DNA from: Verrucomicrobiota bacterium | Lineage (GTDB): Bacteria > Verrucomicrobiota > Verrucomicrobiia > Verrucomicrobiales > Akkermansiaceae | DNA length: 41,471 nucleotides | NCBI GenBank assembly: GCA_026397725.1 | Contig: JAPLUI010000333.1 | Location: 1-41,471, forward strand | Reading direction: 5' to 3' | Part shown: one piece after another, positions 27,640-34,882 of the stretch | How the letters are laid out: every line of letters begins with the position of its first letter | How positions within the stretch are numbered: position 1 is the stretch's first letter | Position numbers and translations under genes: made by a program | The notes under the pieces: generated by a model | Told to the model about the DNA's origin: nothing | What the model saw: only the letters and a program-made list of their open reading frames with translations | Database searches by the model: none

Positions 27640-27766
27640 CAGCGAATCGGATGCGGTCGGATGACCGCTTCCTATTGAGAAGCGGATTTTGCCCTGCAAG
27701 CCCGCCAAAGTTTTTCAAAATAGTTTTCGATCACCCGGAGAGGGCGGAGGGCGGAGGGCTAAAAAA
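27640..27766 (-). promoter_or_regulatory. Conserved leader of unit A with alternative hairpins and heptamer tract
   Basis: Upstream of the unit A gene, CCGCTTC (27665-27671 on the plus strand) pairs with GAAGCGG (27679-27685), and the alternative partner GCGGT lies at 27653. Similar leaders precede the unit B and unit C genes. CAAAGTTTTTCAAAATAG and GATCACCCGG follow, then about three AGGGCGG heptamers to 27762. Copy A is the most diverged of the three. Confidence 0.6.
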
Positions 27767-27826
27767 TTGCTTTTGAGGAGAAGGCCGTTGGTAGAGCCAG
27801 TGGCCGGACCGGTGGTCGGGGAAAAG
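27765..27826. repeat. Orphan left flank of a unit B/C-type block
   Basis: About 60 bases beginning ATTGCTTTTGAGGAGAAGG match the left flank of the blocks at 30806 and, from GGCCGTTG onward, at 34618. Here the rest of the block is absent, and a metallophosphoesterase fragment begins instead. This looks like a rearrangement scar at the right border of unit A. Confidence 0.7.
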
Positions 27827-27835
27827 GGGATTCCG

Positions 27836-28007
27836 CGGAATACGGCTACAAGAACGGCGAAATCCTCGGCGGTTCCGGCTACCTGCGCGTGACCGTTGCG
27901 CCCGCATCCCTCGTGGTGGAATACCTCCGCGCCGATCTAACGGAAATGACGGGCGAGGCGGGCAAATCCGCCGGGGTGGCGCGGCGTTATACGGTGCAAG
28001 CCCCCTG
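27836..28007 (+). pseudogene. C-terminal fragment of a metallophosphoesterase-like protein
   Basis: On the plus strand this open stretch reads AEYGYKNGEILGGSGYLRV and then a short beta-rich tail ending in ARRYTVQAP before TGA at 28005-28007. It resembles the last 55 residues of secreted calcineurin-like phosphoesterases from this phylum. It has no start codon and is fused directly to a repeat flank. It cannot make a working enzyme. The family assignment is tentative. Confidence 0.45.
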
Positions 28008-28018
28008 AGTTCTTCAAT

Positions 28019-29686
28019 CTACCACCCGCCGGCCATGCCAGGCACGCGCGGATCATGGGCTGCCTGAAAGCCGTGCGACGCCTCGTCCCAGAGCACGGCC
28101 TGGCAGGCGCCGAACGAGGATGTGGGGTCGAGCGTGTGGCCGCGCGCGGTGAGTTCGCGCATGACCTGCGCGCCTGCGCCGGTCTCGATCTTCAATTCAT
28201 CCGGCGACCACTGGTGGTGGATGCGCGGTTGTTTCAACGCCCCGGCAATGTCCATTTTGAGATCGATCACGTTGACGAGCGCCTGCACGGTCTGGCTGAT
28301 GATGGTCGGTCCGCCCGCGGCGCCCACACTCAGGATGGGCTTGCCGTCCTTGAGCACCAGCGTCGGACTCATGCTGGAGAGCGGACGTTTGTTAGGTTCC
28401 ACGGCGTTGGCCTCCGCGCCAACGAGCTTGAATGCGTTAGGCACTCCGGGCGCGACGGCGAAGTCGTCCATCTCGTCATTCAGGAAAATGCCGGTTCCGG
28501 GCACGATCACCATGCTGCCGAAGGCGGTGTTGATCGTCTGCGTCAACGCCACCCAGTTGCCTGCGGCATCCGCCGCTGATAGATGGGTGGTGTGCTTGCC
28601 GAACACATCACCGTCCCAGCGGGGCGGCGCACCGTGGCCGCTGACCGTCGAGGCGCGGTCGGGCCGGATGCGTGCGGCCAGTTGTTGGGCGTAGTCACGG
28701 TCGGTCAAGCCGCGCGGCACTTTGACGAAATCAGGATCCCCCAACCAGTATGCGCGGTCCGCGAAGGCGAGTTTCATGGCTTCCGCGGTGACGTGCAGCC
28801 GGTCCGCCGTGGGCATGGCGGCGATATCAAAGGTCTGCAGGATGTTGAGGATTTGGGCGACCAGCACCCCGCCGCTGCTCACCGGTGGCATGCCGATGAT
28901 TTCATGGCCGCGATAGTGCGTGCGCAACGGTTCGCGCAGCACCGCCGCATAGTTGGCGAAGTCGTCCTTGCGCAGCACGCCGCCGTTGGCACGCATCCAG
29001 GCGTCCACCTGGTCCGCATAATCGCCGCGGTAGAACCAGTCCGTGCCCTGTCCGGCGATCGCACGCAGCGAGCGCGCAAGGTCCGGCTGCTTGAGGGTGT
29101 CACCCTTTTTCAAGGGCGCTCCGTTGGCGTCGAAGAACTCCTTCCGGCTTCCATCGGCTTTGCGCAACCTGTCCGCCATGGCGGTGAGTTTGTTAGCATA
29201 TACCTCATCCAACTGAAATCCGCCGGCCGCGATGTCCGCGGCGGGCAGCAGCAGGTCCGCGAGTTTCAATTTCCCGTGGTTGCGCAGCGCCAGTTGATAG
29301 GCGGCCAGCGCGCCCGGCGTGGCGCTCGCGAGCGCTCCGTTCCGGCTCGCCCCGGTGGCCACCTTGCCGCCCCTGACGAACATGTCGCGGGTGGCGAGCG
29401 CGGGCGCCTTCTCACGGCCGTCGATTGCGGTTAGAGAACCGTCCGCCGTGCGGATGAGGATGAAGCAGCCGCCGCCGAGTCCCGAGTTGTGCCCGTCCAC
29501 GACGCCCAGGGTGATGGCCGCGGCGATCGCGGCGTCCACGGCATTGCCGCCGCGTTGCAGCGCGTTGACCCCGGCGGCGGTCGCCAGCGGATGGCCGGTG
29601 GCGATGGCTCCGTGCGTCCAGTCTTCCGCAGCCGCACCGCGCCAAGCTAACCAAAGCCCCAGAAGGAGAACGGTGCGGCGCGTCAT
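28019..29686 (-). CDS. ggt: Gamma-glutamyltranspeptidase
   Basis: The ATG at 29686 gives 555 residues with a signal peptide (TVLLLGLWLAWRGAAA). The frame contains the full N-terminal nucleophile hydrolase layout: ATGHPLATAAGVNALQRGGN, GLGGGCFIL, the Arg of DGREKAP for the substrate carboxylate, VSSGGVLVAQ, and the autocleavage site KHTTHLSAADAAG. The second Thr of that site becomes the nucleophile of the small subunit. GTGIFLNDEMDDF, PNKRPLSSMSP and GAAGGPTI complete the small subunit. The enzyme cleaves the gamma-glutamyl bond of glutathione in the periplasm. It is flanked on both sides by gene fragments but appears intact itself. Confidence 0.95.
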   Translation of the reverse strand: MTRRTVLLLGLWLAWRGAAAEDWTHGAIATGHPLATAAGVNALQRGGNAVDAAIAAAITLGVVDGHNSGLGGGCFILIRTADGSLTAIDGREKAPALATRDMFVRGGKVATGASRNGALASATPGALAAYQLALRNHGKLKLADLLLPAADIAAGGFQLDEVYANKLTAMADRLRKADGSRKEFFDANGAPLKKGDTLKQPDLARSLRAIAGQGTDWFYRGDYADQVDAWMRANGGVLRKDDFANYAAVLREPLRTHYRGHEIIGMPPVSSGGVLVAQILNILQTFDIAAMPTADRLHVTAEAMKLAFADRAYWLGDPDFVKVPRGLTDRDYAQQLAARIRPDRASTVSGHGAPPRWDGDVFGKHTTHLSAADAAGNWVALTQTINTAFGSMVIVPGTGIFLNDEMDDFAVAPGVPNAFKLVGAEANAVEPNKRPLSSMSPTLVLKDGKPILSVGAAGGPTIISQTVQALVNVIDLKMDIAGALKQPRIHHQWSPDELKIETGAGAQVMRELTARGHTLDPTSSFGACQAVLWDEASHGFQAAHDPRVPGMAGGW

Positions 29687-29880
29687 GCCTGCATGAAAGA
29701 CGGGATCGCGGCGCTTGTCAAGCGCGCACATGCCGGAGGATGCAAAACCCGCGGCATGTTCTCCGCAATACCGGTGAGGATCGGGGCTGCATGGGGCGTT
29801 TTGCAGCGGGCGGCTGCCGGGCACGTTGCCCGATTCCGGATCGTTGCGGAATGAAATTTCGCTAGGCAAATCCGCCGTGA

Positions 29881-29895
29881 CGGGTTAATAACCCG
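29881..29895. promoter_or_regulatory. Perfect 15-base palindrome upstream of a truncated gene
   Basis: CGGGTTA-A-TAACCCG lies 34 bases before the ATG at 29930 and could be an operator. It is followed by AGGAAAGGAA, a good Shine-Dalgarno site for that start. Confidence 0.35.
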
Positions 29896-29929
29896 CTGAG
29901 GAACGGACGTCGCAGGAAAGGAATTGCGG

Positions 29930-30436
29930 ATGATGATCAGAAATACAGTGATGGTGCTGGGGCTGTTGGTTACTATAAACTGCGGAGTGGTGTGTGCCCA
30001 GGACTCGAAGGATATGGAGTTGAAACCTGCAATTCGCTTCGAGATCCAGGAGTTGAAGGCAACACCGGTCATTGATGCGGATCATCCCGATTGCAAGGAT
30101 ATCAAATATGGTTTTGAGGGTGGTTCCGTGGTGAATCTCGAAGGCGTGTACCATCTGTTCGTGGCTGAAATGGCTGGAGACCCGTTCTGGGTATGGATGC
30201 GTCTGGCACACTGGACCAGTGCCAATGGAATCACCTGGAAACGCCAATCCACTATCAAAGAAACCACCGGCCAGTCACGAGCCCGGACAGGATTGCCCTA
30301 CGAGTCGGTCTGGGCACCGATACCGGTTCTCAATCAAGCCGCCAATCGCTGGGATTTGTTCTATACCGCCGAAAACAGCAAGCGCTTCTGGCCGTTAGAT
30401 ATGATACGATTGAAACAGATCACGGAAACCCGGTGA
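29930..30436 (+). pseudogene. N-terminal fragment of a secreted GH43-like five-bladed propeller protein
   Basis: The ATG at 29930 has a strong ribosome site. It opens a signal peptide (NTVMVLGLLVTINCGVVCA) and then a first propeller blade: YGFEGGSVVNLEGVYHLFV, MRLAHWTSANGITWKRQST, YESVWAPIPVL and RWDLFYTAENS. These are typical of GH43/GH32/GH68-like sugar-active proteins. Homology stops at about residue 155. The frame then runs through unrelated sequence (KRFWPLDMIRLKQ) to a stop at 30436. The missing blades mean it cannot fold as a complete enzyme. Confidence 0.65.
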
Positions 30437-30597
30437 CGTGGGTGATACATGCCGTGGTCCTCCCGGAAACGCGAACCATCATCACCCGCGGCATGGTTGA
30501 CACCGGTGGCAACGGACTTATCTTCGTCACGGTCAGCGACGCGGTGGCCATTCAGTTCGTTCGGCGGCATTCCCGCGCGGGTGCCGCATCATGTTAG
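30390..30597 (+). pseudogene. C-terminal fragment of an unrecognised protein
   Basis: In another frame, directly joined to the preceding fragment, about 65 residues read DTIETDHGNPVTWVIHAVVL, then TRTIITRGMVDTGGNGLIFV and a tail ending in RAGAASC. The composition and regular strand pattern look like real coding sequence, but I do not recognise the family and there is no start codon. It looks like the end of another gene joined by deletion. The rhodanese fragment follows 10 bases later. Confidence 0.4.
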
Positions 30598-30607
30598 AAT
30601 AATTCTT

Positions 30608-30820
30608 GTGGATTGGACCACAATATGGATCATTGCCGGCGTGATTGCCGCAGTGCTGGTATTCAAGCGCCTGTCGCTCATCCCGCCTGGAACCGCCCGC
30701 AAGTTCCTGCAACAAGGCGCGCTGGTAGTCGATGTGCGCGACGCCGGGGAATACCGTGGAGGACATCTGCCGCAGGCAGTGAACATCCCGCTGGGGGAAC
30801 TGCTAGGCAATTGCTTTTGA
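30608..30820 (+). pseudogene. Rhodanese-domain protein truncated at the unit B border
   Basis: From a GTG at 30608 the frame encodes a membrane anchor (IWIIAGVIAAVLVFK) and then the first half of a rhodanese domain: KFLQQGALVVDVRDAGEYRG and GHLPQAVNIPLGEL. The normal continuation with the active-site Cys loop is missing. At about 30806 the sequence switches into the conserved left flank of unit B (AATTGCTTTTGAGG), which gives a chance stop 5 residues later. The C-terminal half is not found elsewhere in the window. The truncation point marks the unit border. Confidence 0.75.
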
Positions 30821-31079
30821 GGAAAAGGCCGTTGGTAGAGCCAGTGGCCGGACCGGTGGGCGGGAAAATGGGGGTATGCGTGAAGAGTTTGACGGAATAA
30901 TCGCAGCGAGACAAATGCGGGGCCGCCGTACCGGTAACGACGGCCTCGCGGGCTTTGGAGATAAACCCATGACTCCGGAAAGGAGATGTGTGGATCGTGA
31001 ATCGTGGATCGTGGATCGTGGATTGTGGATTGTGGATTGTGGATGGTGGATGGTTGCGTCGCTTCTTCTATCTTCGATC
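30806..31079. other. Conserved intergenic block, copy B, with left flank
   Basis: The left flank starts AATTGCTTTTGAGGAAAAGG and contains GTATGCGTGAAGAGT and GACGGAATAATCGCA. The block core then starts at 30918 with GCGGGGCCGCCGTACCGGTA, followed by the GGAG/CTCC stem and a tract of at least seven GTGGATC-type heptamers (about 30988-31050). It lies 3' of the unit B gene on the minus strand and joins a truncated rhodanese gene on its left. Confidence 0.7.
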
Positions 31080-31102
31080 AGCGACGGTCACAGACCGCCG
31101 CT
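31080..31102 (-). terminator. Inverted repeat after the ancestral unit B stop
   Basis: This is the same 10-bp stem with TGT loop as at 22769-22791. It lies 8 bases past the ancestral stop at 31111, which the present frame no longer reaches in phase. Confidence 0.5.
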
Positions 31103-31210
31103 ACAGTTCCTCACTGCGCCGCCACGCGCACGAACAGTTTGCCGTTGGCCGGCAGGGCTGCAACCGTGACCTCCACCGTCTCGACACCGTCAACCGTGCC
31201 GGTGACCGTC

Positions 31211-33217
31211 TCATTCACGGGGTAGGCTTCTTCCGCCCACGCCTGCAAATCCGTGGAGGTGAGGACATGATAGGCGAGGATCGAGGCCGAAGGCGAATTC
31301 CTGTTGGTTGGTCATGTCGTCGCCATCCGGATCGGCGTCTTGCGCGGCAAGACCGGCGGCGATTTCCGCAGGCGTGAAATGACTGTTCTGCCAATCCCCG
31401 TAGGGGTCCGGCGTCACGCCGGAGAGGATGATGAACTGGATTTCATCAACTTCCATGCCGGAATTCGAGGTGGTAGAGCGGGATTCGAACCTGATCGCAG
31501 AGACATTGGTCCAATTCAAGCCCGTGATGGCTTGGGGAGGAGCATCACCCGTGGTGACCCGGGCAAAGTCCCAATTCATCGATTCTCCATTGAGTCGCTG
31601 GGTCCATTCGCCGGTCGTGGCGTCCTGGGTCCAGAACCATGCACGTCTTACTCCGCGATAGGTATTCGCGCCCCACAATTCGATGCCGTCGATGGTATAG
31701 GCTTGGGCAAATTGGTACACTACATATCCCACATTGCTGTTCTGGATGGGGTCCACATTCCATCCGGTAAATACATAAGTGGTGGAATCTTGGGTGAGGT
31801 TGTTCAGCCATGTGTCAACGGACAAGGTGAGACCCGAACCGTTGATTGTGTTATTCCATGAACCCGATTGAATCGTGTCCGGCGTGCCGTTGCGATTGTA
31901 CGTGGCGCTGGTAACCTGCGCCCAGTTGGCCGGGCGGGGAATGGTGTTTACCCACAGATCCGGACCCGGTGTCGGCGTGGCGTCGGCTTGGGCTGAGTAG
32001 GGGCCTTCACCCGAGCTGTTAGTAGCCGTCACCACGTAATAATAGAAGGTGCCGTTGGTCAACCCGATATCGGTATAGGTCCTCGCACCCGTGGTATCGG
32101 CGAGCCATAAGTAGGCCCCGCCGTCTGTTAGAGAACGATAGACCTTGTAGCCGGTCGCGCCGGTCACGGCGTCCCAATTCAGAATGACCTGCGCGTTGGA
32201 GGCGGTCGCCGTCAGCCCGGTTGGCCCCGCGGCCGGCGGCAGCGGTGGCGTGCCGCTGGCTTGCGGTGAGTAGGTGCTTTCAGCAGAGTCCTTGGTAGCG
32301 GTCACTACGTAATAATAGGGGGTGCCGTTGGTCAATCCGGTGTTGGTATAAGTCGTCGCGTCCGAGACGTCGGCGAGCCATGAGTAGGCCCCGCCATCTG
32401 CTAGAGAACGATAGACCTTGTAGCCGGTGGCCCCGGCCACGGCGTTCCAATTCAGAATGACTTGTGTGTTGGAAGCATCCGCCGTCAGCCAGGCCGGCCC
32501 GAGAAAGTCGACGGGGATGAAGGTGAACTGGATTTCGTCAACTTCCATGCCGGAATTCGAGGTGGTCGAGCGGGGTTCGAACCTGACCGCGGAGACATTG
32601 GTCCAATTCAAGCCCGTGATGGCTTGGGGAGGCGCATCACCCGTGGTGACCCTGGCAAAGTCCCAATCCATCGATTCGCCATTGAGTCGTTGGGTCCATT
32701 CGCCGGTGGTGGCGTCCTGGGTCCAGAACCATGCTCGTCTCACCCCGCGATAGGTATTCGCACCCCAGAAATCGATGCCGTCGATGGCATAGGTTTGGGC
32801 AAATTGGTACCCGACGTATCCCACATTGCTGTTCTGGATGGGGTCCACACTCCATCCGGTAAATACATAAGTGGCGGCATTTTGAGTGGCGTTGTTCAGC
32901 CATGTGCCACCGGACAAGGTTAGGCCGGCACCGTTGATCGTGTTATTCCATGAACCCGATTGAATCGTGTCCGGCGTGCCGTTACGATTGTACGTCGCGC
33001 TGGTGACCTGCGCCCAGTTGTTTGGACGGGCAATGGTGTTCACCCACAGATCCGCTGCGTGGGTTGAACCCATGCATAAGACTCCTGCGAGCATGCAGAG
33101 GCAGGTCGCCAAGCGGTGAAGCCAGCGGTGGCGTGGGCGGATGGTGGAGGGTTGCGGATGCATGACGTGAGGATGTTTCTTGGAGTTTCGGGATATCGGC
33201 AGGATGGCGGTCTTCAT
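31211..33217 (-). CDS. Unit B surface protein: duplicated ~170-residue domain around two FN3 domains, damaged C-terminus
   Basis: The start at 33217 (MKTAILPISRNS) matches unit C. A signal region ends near GSTHA, and the protein has 668 residues. It has a mirror layout: a discoidin-like domain (DLWVNTIARPNNWAQVTSAT onward), two fibronectin type III domains (each with VILNWxAVxGATGYKVYRSL), and a second near-identical copy of the first domain. Then comes DADPDGDDMTNQQEFAFGLD, as in the other units. Compared with unit A, 89 bases are missing at the point equivalent to 22968-23056. The frame therefore shifts after GLDP, reads RLSCPHLHGF and stops at 31211 instead of 31111. The shared tail ending LFVRVAAQ is lost, so anchoring may fail. 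Confidence 0.8.
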   Translation of the reverse strand: MKTAILPISRNSKKHPHVMHPQPSTIRPRHRWLHRLATCLCMLAGVLCMGSTHAADLWVNTIARPNNWAQVTSATYNRNGTPDTIQSGSWNNTINGAGLTLSGGTWLNNATQNAATYVFTGWSVDPIQNSNVGYVGYQFAQTYAIDGIDFWGANTYRGVRRAWFWTQDATTGEWTQRLNGESMDWDFARVTTGDAPPQAITGLNWTNVSAVRFEPRSTTSNSGMEVDEIQFTFIPVDFLGPAWLTADASNTQVILNWNAVAGATGYKVYRSLADGGAYSWLADVSDATTYTNTGLTNGTPYYYVVTATKDSAESTYSPQASGTPPLPPAAGPTGLTATASNAQVILNWDAVTGATGYKVYRSLTDGGAYLWLADTTGARTYTDIGLTNGTFYYYVVTATNSSGEGPYSAQADATPTPGPDLWVNTIPRPANWAQVTSATYNRNGTPDTIQSGSWNNTINGSGLTLSVDTWLNNLTQDSTTYVFTGWNVDPIQNSNVGYVVYQFAQAYTIDGIELWGANTYRGVRRAWFWTQDATTGEWTQRLNGESMNWDFARVTTGDAPPQAITGLNWTNVSAIRFESRSTTSNSGMEVDEIQFIILSGVTPDPYGDWQNSHFTPAEIAAGLAAQDADPDGDDMTNQQEFAFGLDPRLSCPHLHGFAGVGGRSLPRE

Positions 33218-33237
33218 TGGATGGGGGTGGCTTGGTG

Positions 33238-33345
33238 GGTCGAATCGAAAGCGGTCGAATTGCCGCTTCATCTTGAGAAGCGGATTGGGGCCTGCAAACC
33301 CGCCAAAATAGTTCAAAATTGTTCTCGATCACCCGGGGGGAGCGG
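33238..33345 (-). promoter_or_regulatory. Conserved leader of unit B with mutually exclusive hairpins
   Basis: The central element CCGCTTC (33263-33269, plus strand) can pair with GAAGCGG at 33277-33283 or with AAAGCGG at 33248-33254, so only one hairpin can form at a time. Toward the far end lies CCAAAATAGTTCAAAATTG, nearly a direct repeat of CAAAATWGTT, and then GATCACCCGG. The leader lies within 130 bases upstream of the start codon. The same arrangement precedes unit C, and a decayed version precedes unit A. Confidence 0.6.
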
Positions 33346-33360
33346 AGGCCAGAGAATAGA

Positions 33361-33465
33361 GACCTGAGACCTGAGACCTGAGACCTGAGACCTGAGACCT
33401 GAGACCTGAGACCTGAGACCTGAGGACAGAGGACAGAGGACAGAGGACAGAGGACAGAGGACAGA
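33361..33465. repeat. Fifteen tandem heptanucleotides: GACCTGA x9 then GGACAGA x6
   Basis: Nine perfect GACCTGA units (33361-33423) run directly into six perfect GGACAGA units (33424-33465). The two unit types share phase and length. The tract forms the right border of unit B, directly after the conserved leader. Confidence 0.95.
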
Positions 33466-33561
33466 GGGGTGCGGGCAGATCAGGGAAGGGCAACTCTTCC
33501 ACCGACAACGGACAACTCAAAAAAGGAAAATGGAAAGGGTTGCAGCGCCGCCTTTTCCACT

Positions 33562-33677
33562 GATTTCACGGATTGAAGAGGATTACACGGATGCGATGGT
33601 CCTGATCTATCAAGGCTCCGGCTCACCCACATCGTGAATGCCATAAGATGCATAACTCTTTTATTATCCGTGAAATC
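33562..33677. repeat. Interspersed element with inverted GATTTCACGGAT ends
   Basis: GATTTCACGGAT at 33562-33573 recurs inverted as ATCCGTGAAATC at 33666-33677, about 92 bases apart. A second degenerate copy, GATTACACGGAT, lies at about 33582. Such sequences look like small non-coding interspersed repeats. The stretch 33466-33746 has no gene that I can support. Confidence 0.6.
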
Positions 33678-33746
33678 TGTTCCCCGTACTCCTGCATGAA
33701 TTTCTCTGGGCTCCCTGCATTACGGCTCAGTTATGGTCTGCTCTGC

Positions 33747-34586
33747 TTACTCTTTCGCGACTTCGCCCGCGATCTTGTCGAAAGCGGCGACGCATAGGGG
33801 AATCGTTGAGTCAAGGTGCGCGAGATCGCCGTGCTCGTATTCAATGCTCATGAGGCCCTTGAACCCCTGGCGTTTGAGTTCTTGCATCATGCCTTTGACG
33901 TTTGCGATTCCAGTTCCATAGACAACGTCGGACTTCTTGTCGTCGAGATCCTTGAAGTGCGATTCGATGACGCGACCTTCGAGCAATTTGAAGTTCGCGA
34001 CGGGATCCTTGCCGACACGCAGCCAGTGCCCGGTGTCGGAGCACGAGCCGCAATTCTTGCTCAAGTCCTTGGTCGCCGCCAGCACCTTGTCGGCCGGCCA
34101 CGATTGCGGATGGTTGTGCAGGGCGATCCGAATGCCCGCTTCCTGGGCCATCTTGTCGAGCGCCTCATTGGGAGTCACTTCAGTGACAAGCACTTCGAGG
34201 CCGACCTTCTTCGCCCAGGCGAAATGCTTCTTCATGCCGCTTTCATCCATCGGGATGTCGCTGACGCCGAAGCTGGCGATTTTCACCCCGCACTCTTTGG
34301 CCTTGCCGCGCAACTCGGCGATTTCGGCATCGCTCATGCCTGGACCGACACTGGTATTGGCGCCGGGTTTCATGTTCTGACCGGGGAAGATCTCCAGGTA
34401 TTTGAGGCCGAATTTCTGGCATCGCTCGAGGGTCTCGAACGTGGTGAGCATGCGGTAGGTCCAACACTGCATGCCAAGTTGGAAGCCGAGTTTCTCGGCA
34501 GCGGTGTCATTGCGCTCCGCGCGGGCGGCAACGCTCATCAATGTCAGGACGGTTGCGAGGGTTAAAGTCAAACGATTCGTTTTCAT
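33747..34586 (-). CDS. Secreted xylose-isomerase-like TIM-barrel protein (sugar phosphate isomerase/epimerase family)
   Basis: The ATG at 34586 gives 279 residues with a signal peptide (RLTLTLATVLTLMSVAARA). The rest is an AP-endonuclease-2/xylose-isomerase-like TIM barrel: LGMQCWTYRMLTTFETLERC, KYLEIFPGQ, ALHNHPQSW, CSDTGHWLRVG, HFKDLDD and MSIEYEHGD. The metal-binding His, Asp and Glu positions of the family are present in HNHPQ, DTGHW, HFKDLD and IEYEHGD. Secreted members are abundant in Verrucomicrobiota and Planctomycetota, and their substrates are mostly unknown sugars or keto-sugars. It lies between surface units B and C, with the unit C block directly upstream, so that block may form part of its 5' UTR. 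Confidence 0.88.
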   Translation of the reverse strand: MKTNRLTLTLATVLTLMSVAARAERNDTAAEKLGFQLGMQCWTYRMLTTFETLERCQKFGLKYLEIFPGQNMKPGANTSVGPGMSDAEIAELRGKAKECGVKIASFGVSDIPMDESGMKKHFAWAKKVGLEVLVTEVTPNEALDKMAQEAGIRIALHNHPQSWPADKVLAATKDLSKNCGSCSDTGHWLRVGKDPVANFKLLEGRVIESHFKDLDDKKSDVVYGTGIANVKGMMQELKRQGFKGLMSIEYEHGDLAHLDSTIPLCVAAFDKIAGEVAKE

Positions 34587-34609
34587 GATTATTGCTAGGT
34601 TGTTGCATT

Positions 34610-34851
34610 TGTGGTGAAGGCCGTTGAAGGAGCCGGTGGCCGGACCGGAGGGCGGGAAAATGGGGGTATGCGTGAAGAGTCTGACGGAATAATCGCAACG
34701 GGACAAGTACGGGGCCGCCGTACCGGTAACGACGGCCTCGCGGGTTCCGGAGATAATCCCATAACTCTGGAAAGGGGATGTGTGGATCTGTCGATCGTGG
34801 ATTGTGGATCGTGGATTGTGGATGGTTGCGTCGCTTCTTCTATCTTCGATC
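34610..34851. other. Conserved intergenic block, copy C, with left flank
   Basis: The left flank matches copy B from GGCCGTTG onward, including GGGGGTATGCGTGAAGAGT and GACGGAATAATCGCA. The core starts at 34710 with ACGGGGCCGCCGTACCGGTA. Its second stem is TTCCGGAG with CTCTGGAA. Relative to copy A, two T-G pairs have become C-G pairs and one G-C has become G-T, so the stem is preserved. GTGGATC-type heptamers follow at about 34783-34826. Confidence 0.7.
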
Positions 34852-34874
34852 AGCGACGGTCACAGACCGCCGCT
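34852..34874 (-). terminator. Inverted repeat after unit C stop codon
   Basis: This is the same stem (AGCGGCGGTC / GACCGTCGCT, loop TGT) as after units A and B, 8 bases past the stop at 34883. No T-run follows. Confidence 0.5.
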
Positions 34875-34882
34875 ACAGTTCC

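Noticed and set aside
30820..30914. Conserved short minus-strand frame starting SRCDYSV and continuing LFTHTPIFPP in the left flanks of units B and C
   Set aside because: It has only a TTG start and no ribosome site, and differs in length and continuation between copies. About half of the differences change the amino acid, so DNA-level conservation of the flank explains it better.
33260..33310. Sigma-54 promoter in the unit leaders (TGGCGGGTTTGCA on the minus strand)
   Set aside because: The GG and GC elements are three bases too close for the -24/-12 spacing.
33361..33465. CRISPR array
   Set aside because: The repeats are 7 bases long and contiguous with no spacers, so this is a microsatellite. 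No cas gene is present.
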